Shown piece by piece: positions 35,287 to 44,341 of a stretch of DNA of 64,000 nt. The first letter of the stretch is position 1. Every line of letters starts with the position of its first letter. The stretch is from Terribacillus saccharophilus. GTDB lineage: Bacteria; Bacillota; Bacilli; Bacillales; Amphibacillaceae. The position numbers were made by a program, and so were the translations under genes. The stretch spans positions 39,771-103,770 of the forward strand of contig NZ_NPBJ01000037.1 of the NCBI RefSeq assembly GCF_002272075.1. The letters run 5' to 3'. The notes beneath the pieces are model-generated. The model ran no database searches. It had not been told where the DNA came from and worked only from the letters and a program-made list of their open reading frames with translations.

Positions 35287-35560
35287 TATCGCAACACCTC
35301 GTTCTGCTAGGTCTTTAACTCATGCTGCTGGTTTGCTTGGTAATAATTTTCGTTGTATTAAACTGCTATAATTGCTGTGATAAATGCTTCTGTTATATAC
35401 GCTTCATGATTATACAACCAACCCCGGCTGGATACGATACTTTCTGTTAATCCAAATATAGGAATTACAATACTTTTCCACAGCTGAATCTTGCCTGATT
35501 ATTGTATCTATACCCTATAAGATGAGAGCCGATTCTTAATAAAAAAGGTGAACGAATTAA

Positions 35561-35598
35561 AACCGTCAGCGCTTCATTGCTGACGGTTGTTTGTTTTT
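35561..35598 (+). terminator. Orphan terminator-like hairpin
   Basis: The stretch 35287-35850 has no gene. It holds a perfect 10-bp stem (AACCGTCAGC, loop GCTTCATT) followed by GTTTGTTTTT. No plus-strand gene precedes it, so it may end a small RNA or an unannotated leader. Confidence 0.55.
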
Positions 35599-35781
35599 CA
35601 CTTATCCAATTTATTTGCTTTACCAAGTTCACTTCTTCTCACATTTCTCCATTCTCCAAGAGACTATCATCGTTCCATCTATCTAAAGTTCATTTTTATG
35701 GTCAAAATTCACCCAAGATTACAGAATAACACACGATTTTGCCAGCTTTCCGCTGTAAAGTTTATTTTTACAAACCCTTAA

Positions 35782-35808
35782 TAGTAAATTGATACTAGTC
35801 TGATAGTA
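35782..35808. repeat. Phased TAGTA/TACTA repeats before ABC operon
   Basis: TAGTA (35782), TACTA (35793) and TAGTA (35804) alternate at exactly 11-bp steps, so any adjacent two form an inverted repeat with a six-base spacer. A possible -35 (TTTACA, 35767) and -10 (GATACT, 35791) overlap the array, as expected of an operator. Confidence 0.45.
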
Positions 35809-35850
35809 TTTACTTGAATTTTCAAATAGAAAACTATGGGGGAAATCATT

Positions 35851-36969
35851 ATGGATATACATCTTAATCAGCTTTCAATGGTTTTCGATAATACTACAGC
35901 TGTTCAGGAAATGACAACTACCATCAAGGACGGCGAGCTCGTTTCCCTGCTCGGACCGAGTGGCTGTGGGAAAAGCACAACCTTAATGCTTCTTTCCGGT
36001 TTGTACAAGCCTACTTCCGGGTCGATTCATTTCGGTGATCAAGACGTAACGAAATTGGATGCAGAGAAACGCGGTATCGGGATGGTTTTTCAAAGCTACG
36101 CATTATATCCCCACCTCTCCGTTCTGAAAAATATCATGTTTCCGCTGAGAATGAAAAAAGTACCGAAGAAAGAAGCAGAAGCTCGGGCCAAAGAAATGGC
36201 TGAACTTGTCCAAATTGGGCATTTATTGGACCGAAAGCCAGGTCAATTATCCGGCGGCCAGCAGCAGCGGGTGGCCATTGCCAGAGCATTAGTCAAGAAA
36301 CCGAACGTGCTTTTGCTGGATGAGCCGCTTTCTAATCTGGATGCGCGTTTGCGTCTGGAGATGCGCGAAGAGATCCGTCGCATTCAGCAGGAGATCGGTA
36401 TTACTGCAATCTTCGTCACGCATGATCAGGAGGAAGCACTGAGCATCTCCGACCGCGTCATGCTGATGAAAGATGGGATTATTCAACAAGAATCCGCACC
36501 ACAGAACATGTACAAAAAGCCGGAAAACGAGTTTGTAGCATCTTTTCTTGGCAATCCTCCAATCAATCTGATGACGCTAACTAAAACCCACGAATCTACT
36601 GTCTATCGTCTGGCAGATTCAAAGGAAATTATCCAGCTGCCCGCACTGCCACCTGAAGATATGGAGACAGTACGACTGGGAATCCGAGCAGAAGATCTGT
36701 TCCATACAACAGAGAACCCGCTTTTCCAAGGTGAAATTATACATATTGAAACAATCGGACGCGATACACTGATCCGCATGCAAGTCGGCAGTATCACCGT
36801 ACGAGCGTTGGTTGATCCTGAACAGCAGCTGCAAATTGGAGATGCTTATAGCTTAGGAGTCCGCCCGGGGAACGTCCATTATTTCCATTCTGAAAGCGGA
36901 AAGCGACTCCCACTTCAAATGAGAGGCGGGAACTGGCATGCAAAAACCAACGTGGAAGAGCACGCTTAA
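35851..36969 (+). CDS. ugpC: ABC importer ATPase, UgpC/MsmX type
   Basis: A 372-residue carbohydrate-type ABC ATPase with Walker A LLGPSGCGKSTT, signature QLSGGQQQR, Walker B LLLDEPLSNLD and the C-terminal TOBE domain (IRAEDLF, GDAYSLGVRPGNVHYF). The ATG at 35851 follows GGGG by eight bases; an ATG five codons upstream lacks an SD. It is first in a ugp-like operon, unlike MsmX, which is usually encoded alone. The symbol is by operon analogy. Confidence 0.82.
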   Translation: MDIHLNQLSMVFDNTTAVQEMTTTIKDGELVSLLGPSGCGKSTTLMLLSGLYKPTSGSIHFGDQDVTKLDAEKRGIGMVFQSYALYPHLSVLKNIMFPLRMKKVPKKEAEARAKEMAELVQIGHLLDRKPGQLSGGQQQRVAIARALVKKPNVLLLDEPLSNLDARLRLEMREEIRRIQQEIGITAIFVTHDQEEALSISDRVMLMKDGIIQQESAPQNMYKKPENEFVASFLGNPPINLMTLTKTHESTVYRLADSKEIIQLPALPPEDMETVRLGIRAEDLFHTTENPLFQGEIIHIETIGRDTLIRMQVGSITVRALVDPEQQLQIGDAYSLGVRPGNVHYFHSESGKRLPLQMRGGNWHAKTNVEEHA

Positions 36970-37828
36970 AGGCTATCTCTATTTGTTACCTGCTTTACTC
37001 ATCCTGGTTGTGTTCAGTATCTACCCGATCATCAAATCCTTCTTGATGAGCTTTTATACCGATTATGACTTCTTTTCGGACACAGTTAATGCTTATGGTC
37101 TAGAGAACTTCACGAAGCTATTCCAGGATCCCAACTTCATTACTGCATTAAAAAATACCGGCATATTCGTCATTGGCGTCGTGCCGTTGTCAATCATCAT
37201 TTCATTAGCGATTGCTGTTTTACTGAATAGCAAAATCAAGCTAAGTGGATTCTTCCGGACGATCTACTTCCTGCCTTTCGTCACTTCAGTGGTAGCTGTT
37301 GCAATTGTTTGGAGCTGGATTTTCCATTCAGATTATGGCCTTTTGAACTATATACTCGGTCTGTTCGGCGTCGATCCGATCGATTGGCTGACGAGCCCAA
37401 CCTATGCGATGCCCGCTTTAATCATCTTAAGTATATGGAAGGGACTCGGATTTAATATCATCATCTTCTTAGCCGGCTTGCAGAATATCGGAAATCAATA
37501 TTATCTAGCGGCAAAAGTGGATGGTGCGTCTGCTTGGAATCGCTTCAAGAGCATCACGCTGCCTTTGCTGTCTCCGACAATGTTCTTTGTTTCAATCATT
37601 TCCATCATTAATGCATTCAAAGTCTTCGATGAAATATTTGCGCTGTTCAACGGAAGACCAGGACCAGCCAACAGCGCCTTGACCGTCGTTTACTATGTGT
37701 ATCAAAAATTCTATGAAGAATGGGAATTCGGTCTGGCCACAGCTGCTGCCTTTGTCCTGTTCCTTATCATCTTCCTCTTCACTATCATCCAATTGATAGT
37801 CGGAAAGAAATTTGTACATTACAACTAA
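36938..37828 (+). CDS. ugpA: ABC importer permease, UgpA type
   Basis: A 296-residue permease with six helices. The N-terminal LLPALLILVVFSIYPIIKSF and the coupling motif EAA-like AAKVDGASAWNRFKSITLPLL are typical of sugar/glycerol-phosphate MalF/UgpA proteins. It overlaps the ATPase gene by 32 bases. Relation to Ugp rather than another sugar importer is judged from the binding protein. Confidence 0.82.
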   Translation: MQKPTWKSTLKGYLYLLPALLILVVFSIYPIIKSFLMSFYTDYDFFSDTVNAYGLENFTKLFQDPNFITALKNTGIFVIGVVPLSIIISLAIAVLLNSKIKLSGFFRTIYFLPFVTSVVAVAIVWSWIFHSDYGLLNYILGLFGVDPIDWLTSPTYAMPALIILSIWKGLGFNIIIFLAGLQNIGNQYYLAAKVDGASAWNRFKSITLPLLSPTMFFVSIISIINAFKVFDEIFALFNGRPGPANSALTVVYYVYQKFYEEWEFGLATAAAFVLFLIIFLFTIIQLIVGKKFVHYN

Positions 37829-37840
37829 GGAGGAATTGGA

Positions 37841-38665
37841 ATGCGCAAGGAAGCTTTATCAAAAGGCACAATCTATATACTGCTGTCATTAGGCGCCATC
37901 CTCATGCTGCTGCCGTTCGTCTGGATGATCAGCACATCGCTAAAAGCTCCCAATGAAGTTATGGCGATGCCGCCCGTTTGGATTCCTTCTGAATGGCAGT
38001 TCGGAAACTACAGCGAGGCGAGTGAATCTGCTCCATTCGGCACTTATTTCTTCAACAGTATTGTTGTAACGGTGCTGACTACGATTGGAGAGTTATTGAC
38101 GACTATACTAGCTGCCTACGCCTTTTCCCGGATCAACTTTTATGGCAAGGGTATCGTGTTTGCTGTTTTGCTTGGAACGATGATGGTTCCTGGAGAGATG
38201 CTGCTGATTCCCAATTTCGTCACTGTCTCAAACTTAGGCTGGATCGACTCTTATGAGGGTCTGATTGTTCCGTGGATCGCCAGCATTTTCTCAATCTTCC
38301 TATTGCGCCAGTACTTCTTCTCGGTACCGCAGGAGCTGTCCTATGCGGCTAAAGTGGATGGATGCAGCGACTTCAAGTTTCTCTGGTATGTGATGGTACC
38401 ATTGGCCAAGCCCGCACTCATCACGATTGCTTTGCTGAAAATCATCGGCAGCTGGAATGCCTTCCTATGGCCATTGATTGTTACCAACTCCCAGGAACTA
38501 AGGACTCTGCCGGTAGGACTCTCAGCATTCACAACGGAAGCCGGCATCAAATATGAATTACTCATGGCTGCTTCGACAATGGTAATCCTGCCTATGCTGC
38601 TTTTATTCTTCGTCATGCAGAAATACGTCATTTCCGGTGTAGCCCGAAGCGGTTTGAAAGGCTAA
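37841..38665 (+). CDS. ugpE: ABC importer permease, UgpE type
   Basis: A 274-residue permease with six helices, with LPFVWMISTSLKAPNEV and the coupling motif AAKVDGCSDFKFLWYVMVPLAKPALIT, then the C-terminal YVISGVARSGLKG typical of MalG/UgpE proteins. SD AAGGAGG precedes the ATG. It is partner of the UgpA-type permease. Confidence 0.85.
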   Translation: MRKEALSKGTIYILLSLGAILMLLPFVWMISTSLKAPNEVMAMPPVWIPSEWQFGNYSEASESAPFGTYFFNSIVVTVLTTIGELLTTILAAYAFSRINFYGKGIVFAVLLGTMMVPGEMLLIPNFVTVSNLGWIDSYEGLIVPWIASIFSIFLLRQYFFSVPQELSYAAKVDGCSDFKFLWYVMVPLAKPALITIALLKIIGSWNAFLWPLIVTNSQELRTLPVGLSAFTTEAGIKYELLMAASTMVILPMLLLFFVMQKYVISGVARSGLKG

Positions 38666-38667
38666 GC

Positions 38668-38754
38668 ATGACAAAAGCACTTATTGGAGGTGATGACCAG
38701 GGAATCTACCGCAGCACTTCGCAACTGATCTTGCATACTACCAAACCCCTTTAA
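38668..38754 (+). CDS. Possible 28-residue peptide between permease and binding protein
   Basis: An ATG six bases after GAAAGG starts a 28-codon frame ending in TAA just before the SD of the next gene. It reads MTKALIGGDDQGIYRSTSQ and then LILHTTKPL. The piece resembles the opening of BNR/sialidase-like repeats (GTDxGIYRST), so it may be a truncated relic, a leader peptide or chance. Confidence 0.3.
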   Translation: MTKALIGGDDQGIYRSTSQLILHTTKPL

Positions 38755-38768
38755 GGAGGAAGACAAAT

Positions 38769-40046
38769 ATGAAAAAAGTAATATCTGTACTGTCCTTATT
38801 TTTGGTTCTGTTTTTAGCTGCTTGTAATAATAGTTCCGGTGCCAATGCCAATGGAAGTGACGCAGACGGACCTGCAGAAGTAGAATTCTGGCATGCAATG
38901 AGCGGACCGCATGAAGAAGCCATCAAAAAATTTGCAGATGATTTCAATAGCACACATGATGACATTACGATCAAACCTGTGAATCAAGGAAGCTATGAGG
39001 ACTTGCAACAGAAAATCATGGCTGCTGCCAAAGCTGGAAACCTGCCTGATATGGCACAGGCTACAACAAATGTCATCCCAGAATACATTGATAACAAATT
39101 TATCACTTCTTTGAATGACTTTATCGAGGATCCGGAAGTTGGCTTATCCGAAGACGAATTGAATGATTATATCGAAGTATTCCGTGACTCCAGTACGTGG
39201 GATGACACATACTACAGCTTGCCTTTCAGCAAGAGCACACGTGTGCTTTTCTACAACCAGACACTGCTTGAAGAAAATGGCCTGGAAGCACCTAAAACTT
39301 GGGACGAGCTACAGGAAGTTGCAAAGACTGTAACAAAAGACGGTGTTGTCGGCATGGGCTTTGAGAACTCTTACGAAGCGGAATTCCAAGGCATCCTGAA
39401 ACAAATGGGCGGTACGTATATGGATGAAGCAACTGGCGAACCAGAATTCGCTTCCAAAGAAGGACAGGAAGCAATGGGAATGATTAGCGGTATGATCGAC
39501 GAAGGCATTGCTCGTACAGCTGGTGAAGATGAGTATATGTCCAACCCATTCGGCCGCGGTGATGTTGCGATGTATATCGGTTCCTCTGCTGGTATCCCGC
39601 ACGTTGGCGGCGCTATGGAAGATGGCATCGAATGGTCTACTGCACCAATCCCTACTTTGGACGGCGAGGCTGCTACAACATTTGCCGGCAATGACATCGT
39701 AATCTTCAACCAAAGTGAAGAAGCAGAACAAAAAGCTGCTTGGGAATTCATGAAGTATTTGACTAGCCCTGAAGTAACTTCTGAGTGGTCCATGCTTTCC
39801 GGATACTTGCCTATCCGTCAATCTGCATTGGATACAGAAGAATATCAGAAATTCCTTGAAGAAAACCCAGCCTACAAAGCAGGCACAGAGCAATTTGATG
39901 CCGGATTCTTCATCGCTCGCGTTCCTGGCGGAGATGCAGTACGCAACATCGTGCTTGAGGAAATGGATTACATCCTCCAAGGCATGAAGACAGTAGAAGA
40001 AGGTCTGACAGAAGCACAAGAACGCGCAAAAGCTGAATTACAATAA
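38769..40046 (+). CDS. ugpB: ABC importer substrate-binding lipoprotein, UgpB type
   Basis: A 425-residue solute-binding protein (family 1) with lipobox LAAC (Cys19). VEFWHAMSGPHEEAIKKFADDFN, SLPFSKSTRVLFYNQ and the C-terminal SGYLPIRQSAL resemble UgpB, which binds glycerol-3-phosphate or glycerophosphodiesters. Other sugar binders share parts of this pattern. SD AAGGAGG precedes the ATG. Confidence 0.78.
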   Translation: MKKVISVLSLFLVLFLAACNNSSGANANGSDADGPAEVEFWHAMSGPHEEAIKKFADDFNSTHDDITIKPVNQGSYEDLQQKIMAAAKAGNLPDMAQATTNVIPEYIDNKFITSLNDFIEDPEVGLSEDELNDYIEVFRDSSTWDDTYYSLPFSKSTRVLFYNQTLLEENGLEAPKTWDELQEVAKTVTKDGVVGMGFENSYEAEFQGILKQMGGTYMDEATGEPEFASKEGQEAMGMISGMIDEGIARTAGEDEYMSNPFGRGDVAMYIGSSAGIPHVGGAMEDGIEWSTAPIPTLDGEAATTFAGNDIVIFNQSEEAEQKAAWEFMKYLTSPEVTSEWSMLSGYLPIRQSALDTEEYQKFLEENPAYKAGTEQFDAGFFIARVPGGDAVRNIVLEEMDYILQGMKTVEEGLTEAQERAKAELQ

Positions 40047-40055
40047 TAAATGATT

Positions 40056-40083
40056 GGCAGGGTTATCCCCTGCCTTTTCTTTT
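40056..40083 (+). terminator. Terminator inside Ugp-like operon
   Basis: Stem GGCAGGG/CCCTGCC with a short loop and TTTTCTTTT, between the binding protein and the hydrolase gene. It overlaps the region just before the hydrolase SD, so the hydrolase should depend on read-through or its own promoter. Confidence 0.8.
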
Positions 40084-40097
40084 AAGAGGTGACAGAC

Positions 40098-41453
40098 ATG
40101 AAGACAACTATCAAATTTTGGGGCGGGCTGCGCACGATTGGCGGTAATATTGCAGAAGTAACTTATGGGAAGGATCGAATCATCTTTGATTTCGGACTTG
40201 TCTATAATCCTGCCAGCAGCATCATTGATACAAAAGAACGCAAACAGAGCTACGTGCTGGATATGCTCAAGTTAGGCGCTATTCCCGCCATTGATGGCAT
40301 CTACAGCAAAGAATCTTTAACAGGAGACAGTTTTTCTGCAGTAAAACCAGAACCGCTGGAAGAGTCATCCTACCAAACAGCTGTATTCATCTCCCACCTT
40401 CATCTAGATCATATGGGTGCCATGGATACACTATCACCACAGATCCCTGTTTACATGACGGAAGACTCGAAGCAGCTTTATGATGCACTGGAACATGTCG
40501 GCGAAGGATTATCATTACATAAGGAAGCAACCGGGATGTCATTTGGTCAAACTATCGAGGTAGGAGACATACGCATTACACCTATCCCAGTAGATCACGA
40601 TGTAATCGGCGCCGCCTCCTTCCTCATTGAAACACCTGACCTCACAGTTGTGAACTCGGGTGATCTGCGAATGCACGGTGCACATCCAGAATACACAGAA
40701 GGCTGGCTAACTTACATGGCCACGCGAGATATCGACGTATTGCTCATTGAAGGCACCACTTTCAACCCGGATAAAAAAGACACAGAAACAGCATGCAAGG
40801 AGGATGCGGATATTCTTATAGTCGGAAAGGATGCACTTTCCCAAAAGCAAGGTCTAGGGATATTCAATATCTACCACCGGAATATCGATCGAATTAACAC
40901 TTTCCTTCAAATGGCCAAGTTAACAGGCAGAACACCGGTCTTAGAAGCACCGACAGCTTATCTGGCAGATCACTTCTTACATGATGTTCATTTCATGGTC
41001 TACTTGGGCGACAGCAGCAAACATGCCGTGATTACCGAGCAGCTGCTGACAAAATATAAAGCTGTAACTGCCTTTGATATCAATCAGAATCCAGCAGGAT
41101 ACCTGCTGCAGAATAGCTATCATTCTATTCAAAATTTACTTGATCTGGATTTGAAGGAAAGCATCTACCTGCATTCCAATGGCATGCCTTTAGGTTCCTT
41201 CGATCCTGCTCACCAAACGATGTATGCGCTGTTGGAACGCTTCGGTGTATCCTATCAATCTCTGAATGTATCTGGACATGCCAAGAATGAAGATATTCTA
41301 TATATCATTGATAGAATCAAACCACGTGTGCTTGTTCCATGGCACAGCCATTATCCAGAACTAGTTAAGCCGCTTGATTCGAAGCAGGAAGTGTATTATC
41401 CGAAACTCCTTGAAAATTGGCAACCAACTTTATCTAAGTTAACTAATTCATGA
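40098..41453 (+). CDS. Metallo-beta-lactamase-fold hydrolase, RNase J-like
   Basis: A 451-residue hydrolase. The metal motif is SHLHLDHMG (H-x-H-x-D-H), with further ligands likely in VDHD, NSGDLRMHG and the C-terminal VSGHAKNEDI and PWHSHYPE. The N-terminal FWGGLRTIGGNIAEV and overall plan resemble the RNase J/beta-CASP branch, but no clear nuclease partner is present. Beside a Ugp-like importer it could act on a phosphodiester; that is inference. The ATG at 40098 follows GAGGTG. Confidence 0.75.
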   Translation: MKTTIKFWGGLRTIGGNIAEVTYGKDRIIFDFGLVYNPASSIIDTKERKQSYVLDMLKLGAIPAIDGIYSKESLTGDSFSAVKPEPLEESSYQTAVFISHLHLDHMGAMDTLSPQIPVYMTEDSKQLYDALEHVGEGLSLHKEATGMSFGQTIEVGDIRITPIPVDHDVIGAASFLIETPDLTVVNSGDLRMHGAHPEYTEGWLTYMATRDIDVLLIEGTTFNPDKKDTETACKEDADILIVGKDALSQKQGLGIFNIYHRNIDRINTFLQMAKLTGRTPVLEAPTAYLADHFLHDVHFMVYLGDSSKHAVITEQLLTKYKAVTAFDINQNPAGYLLQNSYHSIQNLLDLDLKESIYLHSNGMPLGSFDPAHQTMYALLERFGVSYQSLNVSGHAKNEDILYIIDRIKPRVLVPWHSHYPELVKPLDSKQEVYYPKLLENWQPTLSKLTNS

Positions 41454-41472
41454 GTATTTAATGCAAATAATT

Positions 41473-41507
41473 GAACCCGAAACAAATAATGTTCCGGGTT
41501 CTTATAA
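41473..41507 (+). terminator. Terminator after hydrolase gene
   Basis: Stem GAACCCG-AAC/GTT-CGGGTTC with one bulged C, then CTTATAAT. The T run is poor. Confidence 0.55.
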
Positions 41508-41542
41508 TACGGTTGGATATTCAGCTGGTATATACACAAATG

Positions 41543-41854
41543 CTATTTCGAGATCAAAGAAGCAATATACTTTGCCCACCAAAAAAGTATGAATAATAAA
41601 CTAAACAAGGTAATATATGCAGCTGGATAAAAATTACCCAATCCGTAAAAAAAGAACTCCAATTCGTTTCCCTGACTCCCCCTCATCAAGCTATTATACA
41701 TTCCAGATAGACAAAATACAGGAATAGCTACAAGTGCAGTTAATATGGATATTAACAGGTTCCGCCTTTTAAATATACAAATTATACTGACCAAAAAAGT
41801 AAGTGCAGTAAAACTAAAAATCGTGACCACCACAGCGAGAGGAAGATTCTCCAT
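41543..41854 (-). CDS. Small membrane protein
   Basis: A 103-residue protein with three hydrophobic segments separated by RRN and RGSQGNE loops. No family is recognised. SD AAGGAG lies ten bases before the ATG. It is a single gene. The next 270 bases (41855-42129) hold no clear gene beyond a doubtful small frame, described in the findings, and a terminator. Confidence 0.6.
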   Translation of the reverse strand: MENLPLAVVVTIFSFTALTFLVSIICIFKRRNLLISILTALVAIPVFCLSGMYNSLMRGSQGNELEFFFYGLGNFYPAAYITLFSLLFILFWWAKYIASLISK

Positions 41855-42088
41855 TTTTACTTTTCACTCCTTTTGTTAACTATACTACCATATTACAGAA
41901 AATTAGTACTTTTCGATAAATTAAGCTATTGAAATATGTAAATATCTGGTATGCCATTTGTTTATCTTAGTCTTAATGTTGACCTTACATTTAAAGGTAA
42001 GTACTGAAAAAGGATTTTCTGAATGCAAAGAAGATTGTGAAGATATAAATTGTGATTACTAAATAAAATCGGCGGTGCAGCTATATAT

Positions 42089-42128
42089 AAAAAGGCTAAC
42101 TCCCTGTAATAAGGAGTTAGCCTTTTTG
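42089..42128 (-). terminator. Terminator of CynX-type transporter gene
   Basis: A perfect 13-bp stem (AAAGGCTAACTCC) with T tracts on both sides. Confidence 0.85.
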
Positions 42129-42129
42129 A

Positions 42130-43335
42130 TTAGTGTTGCTGATTGATATACGCGTTTTTCCCCGCTCCCATACCAACAATCCAGAGCACTACAGCCACCG
42201 CAACCAACAATGCTAGCGGCACTGTCCAGCTTGACGTAACATCATGAATTAAGCCAAATAATGTTGGCCCTACTGCGGCTAATAGATACCCGACAAACTG
42301 TGCCATACCTGATAATTCTGCGGATTCCTGAGCTGAGTGTGTCCTCAATACAAAAAACATTGTTGCGAGACTGAACACACCGCCTCCCGCTAATCCGAAC
42401 AGCAAAACACTGATGACACTAATCCAGGCAATACCCGTCAACAACCCGGAGAAGCTCATAACGAAACACAAAGCTATTATGCTCACTATGCCCCTTTGTC
42501 CTGCAAGACGACCTGCTAGGATCGGGAGCAAAAATGAAGTCGGCAAGCTGCAAAGCTGTGTGAGAGCTAAAAGCCAGCCAGCTGTTGATTCACTAAAGCC
42601 TTGATTTTGAAGTATTGTGGGCATCCAGGTAATCATGATGTAATACAATAGCGATTGCAATCCCATAAAACCTGTTACCTTCCAGGCGAGACCCGAGGAC
42701 CATAGTTTCTTTCCTTTCTTAGGAAGGGAAATGGATGATGTTATTACTCTCTGGCGTAGCTGCGGTATCCAAGCGCCCATCGTTACAAGCGTCAAAATCA
42801 CCCATACTGCGAGTGAGCCATGCCATCCACTGCCAAGACCGTTTGAAAGAGGAACACTAATTCCTGAAGCGAGTGCAGCCATCCCGTTCATGGTCATCGC
42901 ATAAGCTCCAGTCATCACGCCTACATTTTTAGGGAATTCCCGCTTGATCAAGCCCGGCAAGAGTACATTCCCCATGGCGATTCCGATTCCTGCTAAAGCC
43001 GTACCAACGAAAAGCATCCATACTGGTGAGAAAAACCGAAATATAAGTCCAACAGCTATGATAATCAGTCCGGCAAACAAAGTTCTTTCAATACCTACAC
43101 GCCTAGCAATTCTTGGCGCGACCAGCGCAAATACAGCAAACGCAATCAAAGGCAAAGTAGTCAGCATGCCCGTTGCAGCATTACCTATGCCTGTATCTGA
43201 ACGAATATTGTCTATTAAAGGGCTTAACCCTGTTATCGGAGCGCGCAAATTAGCACCGACAAGCAGAATGCTTAAGACTAACACAGCAATACCAATACGT
43301 GAGGCGTTTTGTCTTAATTGATTAGATTGTTCCAT
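42130..43335 (-). CDS. MFS transporter, CynX/NimT family
   Basis: A 401-residue, 12-helix transporter. The stretch VGANLRAPITGLSPLIDNI and the FALVAPRIARRVG loop are typical of the CynX/NimT group (cyanate, nitroimidazole and similar anions). The ATG at 43335 has AAGGAG seven bases upstream and is preferred to a start 29 codons earlier. The substrate is unknown. It lies behind fra, with a possible weak terminator hairpin (AAGCACCT/AGGTGTTT, 43388-43409) between. Confidence 0.85.
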   Translation of the reverse strand: MEQSNQLRQNASRIGIAVLVLSILLVGANLRAPITGLSPLIDNIRSDTGIGNAATGMLTTLPLIAFAVFALVAPRIARRVGIERTLFAGLIIIAVGLIFRFFSPVWMLFVGTALAGIGIAMGNVLLPGLIKREFPKNVGVMTGAYAMTMNGMAALASGISVPLSNGLGSGWHGSLAVWVILTLVTMGAWIPQLRQRVITSSISLPKKGKKLWSSGLAWKVTGFMGLQSLLYYIMITWMPTILQNQGFSESTAGWLLALTQLCSLPTSFLLPILAGRLAGQRGIVSIIALCFVMSFSGLLTGIAWISVISVLLFGLAGGGVFSLATMFFVLRTHSAQESAELSGMAQFVGYLLAAVGPTLFGLIHDVTSSWTVPLALLVAVAVVLWIVGMGAGKNAYINQQH

Positions 43336-43423
43336 ATGTCTTCTCCTTACTCTGTCCAGCAAGCTCGGAATCTTGAATTCCCAGCAAAGAAACACCTTTA
43401 GAGGTGCTTCCAACTCACTCACT

Positions 43424-43795
43424 TTATTTTCTCCAAAAAGTCGTACAGTCTGCCTTGTCTGTAATATTGAACTCTATCATTCTTTCTAATAATGAATAAT
43501 CAACAGGTCCATCCCATTTGATACGAACCAATTGCTTCGTATGGTCATAGCCTGCTTGCACAATATCATCAGAAAAATAATCTATTCCCGCCTTTTCCGG
43601 AGCAACAGCCAAATGCTGTTTGGCGATGCTAAAGCCAATAATAAATGTACCGTGATCCGTAAACATAGGCTGATTCCAGGCTATTTTCGGCTCCATAGCA
43701 GGAAATTTCTCAGCCACCCATTTCAGCACTTCTTCCGTTCGTTCCCGGTGCTGCGGATTATCAATTTGAGCTAGATATTCTGCGAATGCTTCCAT
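43424..43795 (-). CDS. fra: Frataxin-like iron chaperone Fra (YdhG)
   Basis: A 123-residue DUF1801-type protein. [38 protein letters not shown] and the C-terminal [18 protein letters not shown] match B. subtilis Fra (124 residues), which supplies iron for Fe-S cluster and haem assembly. The ATG at 43795 has GGGGG eight bases upstream. Confidence 0.9.
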   Translation of the reverse strand: MEAFAEYLAQIDNPQHRERTEEVLKWVAEKFPAMEPKIAWNQPMFTDHGTFIIGFSIAKQHLAVAPEKAGIDYFSDDIVQAGYDHTKQLVRIKWDGPVDYSLLERMIEFNITDKADCTTFWRK

Positions 43796-43919
43796 TTTAC
43801 TTACCCCCAAGAAAAATTATTGAAGATCTTATTGTATCCCTACTATAACCACAAGCCTTGAAAAAGAAAAGATGATTAGTAATAGATTGTTCTATTACCG
43901 ACTTTTTACTAGGAATCTA

Positions 43920-44177
43920 TCACAAGAAACTACCTACTATACCAATCAAACTGCAAACTATACCTAACACTACAAACTTGCGTCCTTTTAGTTTTCTCTT
44001 CTTAATCTCTCTATGGGCGATGTACGCAATCCCTAGTCCGAATCCGCCTAGAGTTGCTCCATTATCCCAAAAAATGACTCCTAATATTGATAAGATTCCT
44101 ATAACAAGAGAGAATATAGCTTCATGACAATACTCTAAAGCCTCTGTTTGGTTCTTATATCTCTCGGTACGCAACAT
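43920..44177 (-). CDS. DUF4190-like small membrane protein
   Basis: An 85-residue protein with two hydrophobic segments around a basic loop (AHREIKKRKLKGRK), the pattern of DUF4190 proteins. The start is uncertain among ATG 44180, ATG 44177 and TTG 44174, all close behind AGGGTG. The function is unknown. The following 160 bases contain no gene. Confidence 0.6.
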   Translation of the reverse strand: MLRTERYKNQTEALEYCHEAIFSLVIGILSILGVIFWDNGATLGGFGLGIAYIAHREIKKRKLKGRKFVVLGIVCSLIGIVGSFL

Positions 44178-44299
44178 CATCACCCTAACATAAACTTTCA
44201 CTTTGTATTTTCCATTATAAACACTAAAGGAATATTATTCCTAATCCATATTAGAATCACTGTTAATACTTATATTAATTTTAATTTATGAGTTAAAGC

Positions 44300-44332
44300 A
44301 AAAGAACACCTCCTTCACAAGAGGTGTTCTCA
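44300..44332 (-). terminator. Terminator of arabinanase gene
   Basis: Stem GAACACCTC/GAGGTGTTC with TTTTGC on the minus strand. Confidence 0.75.
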
Positions 44333-44341
44333 TACTGCCTA

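Noticed and set aside
39309..40019. Long minus-strand frames inside the UgpB-type gene
   Set aside because: They are antisense to a well-supported lipoprotein gene and show no domain or SD.
43388..43409. Riboswitch before the CynX-type gene
   Set aside because: The leader has only one short hairpin resembling a weak terminator of fra, with no known aptamer core.
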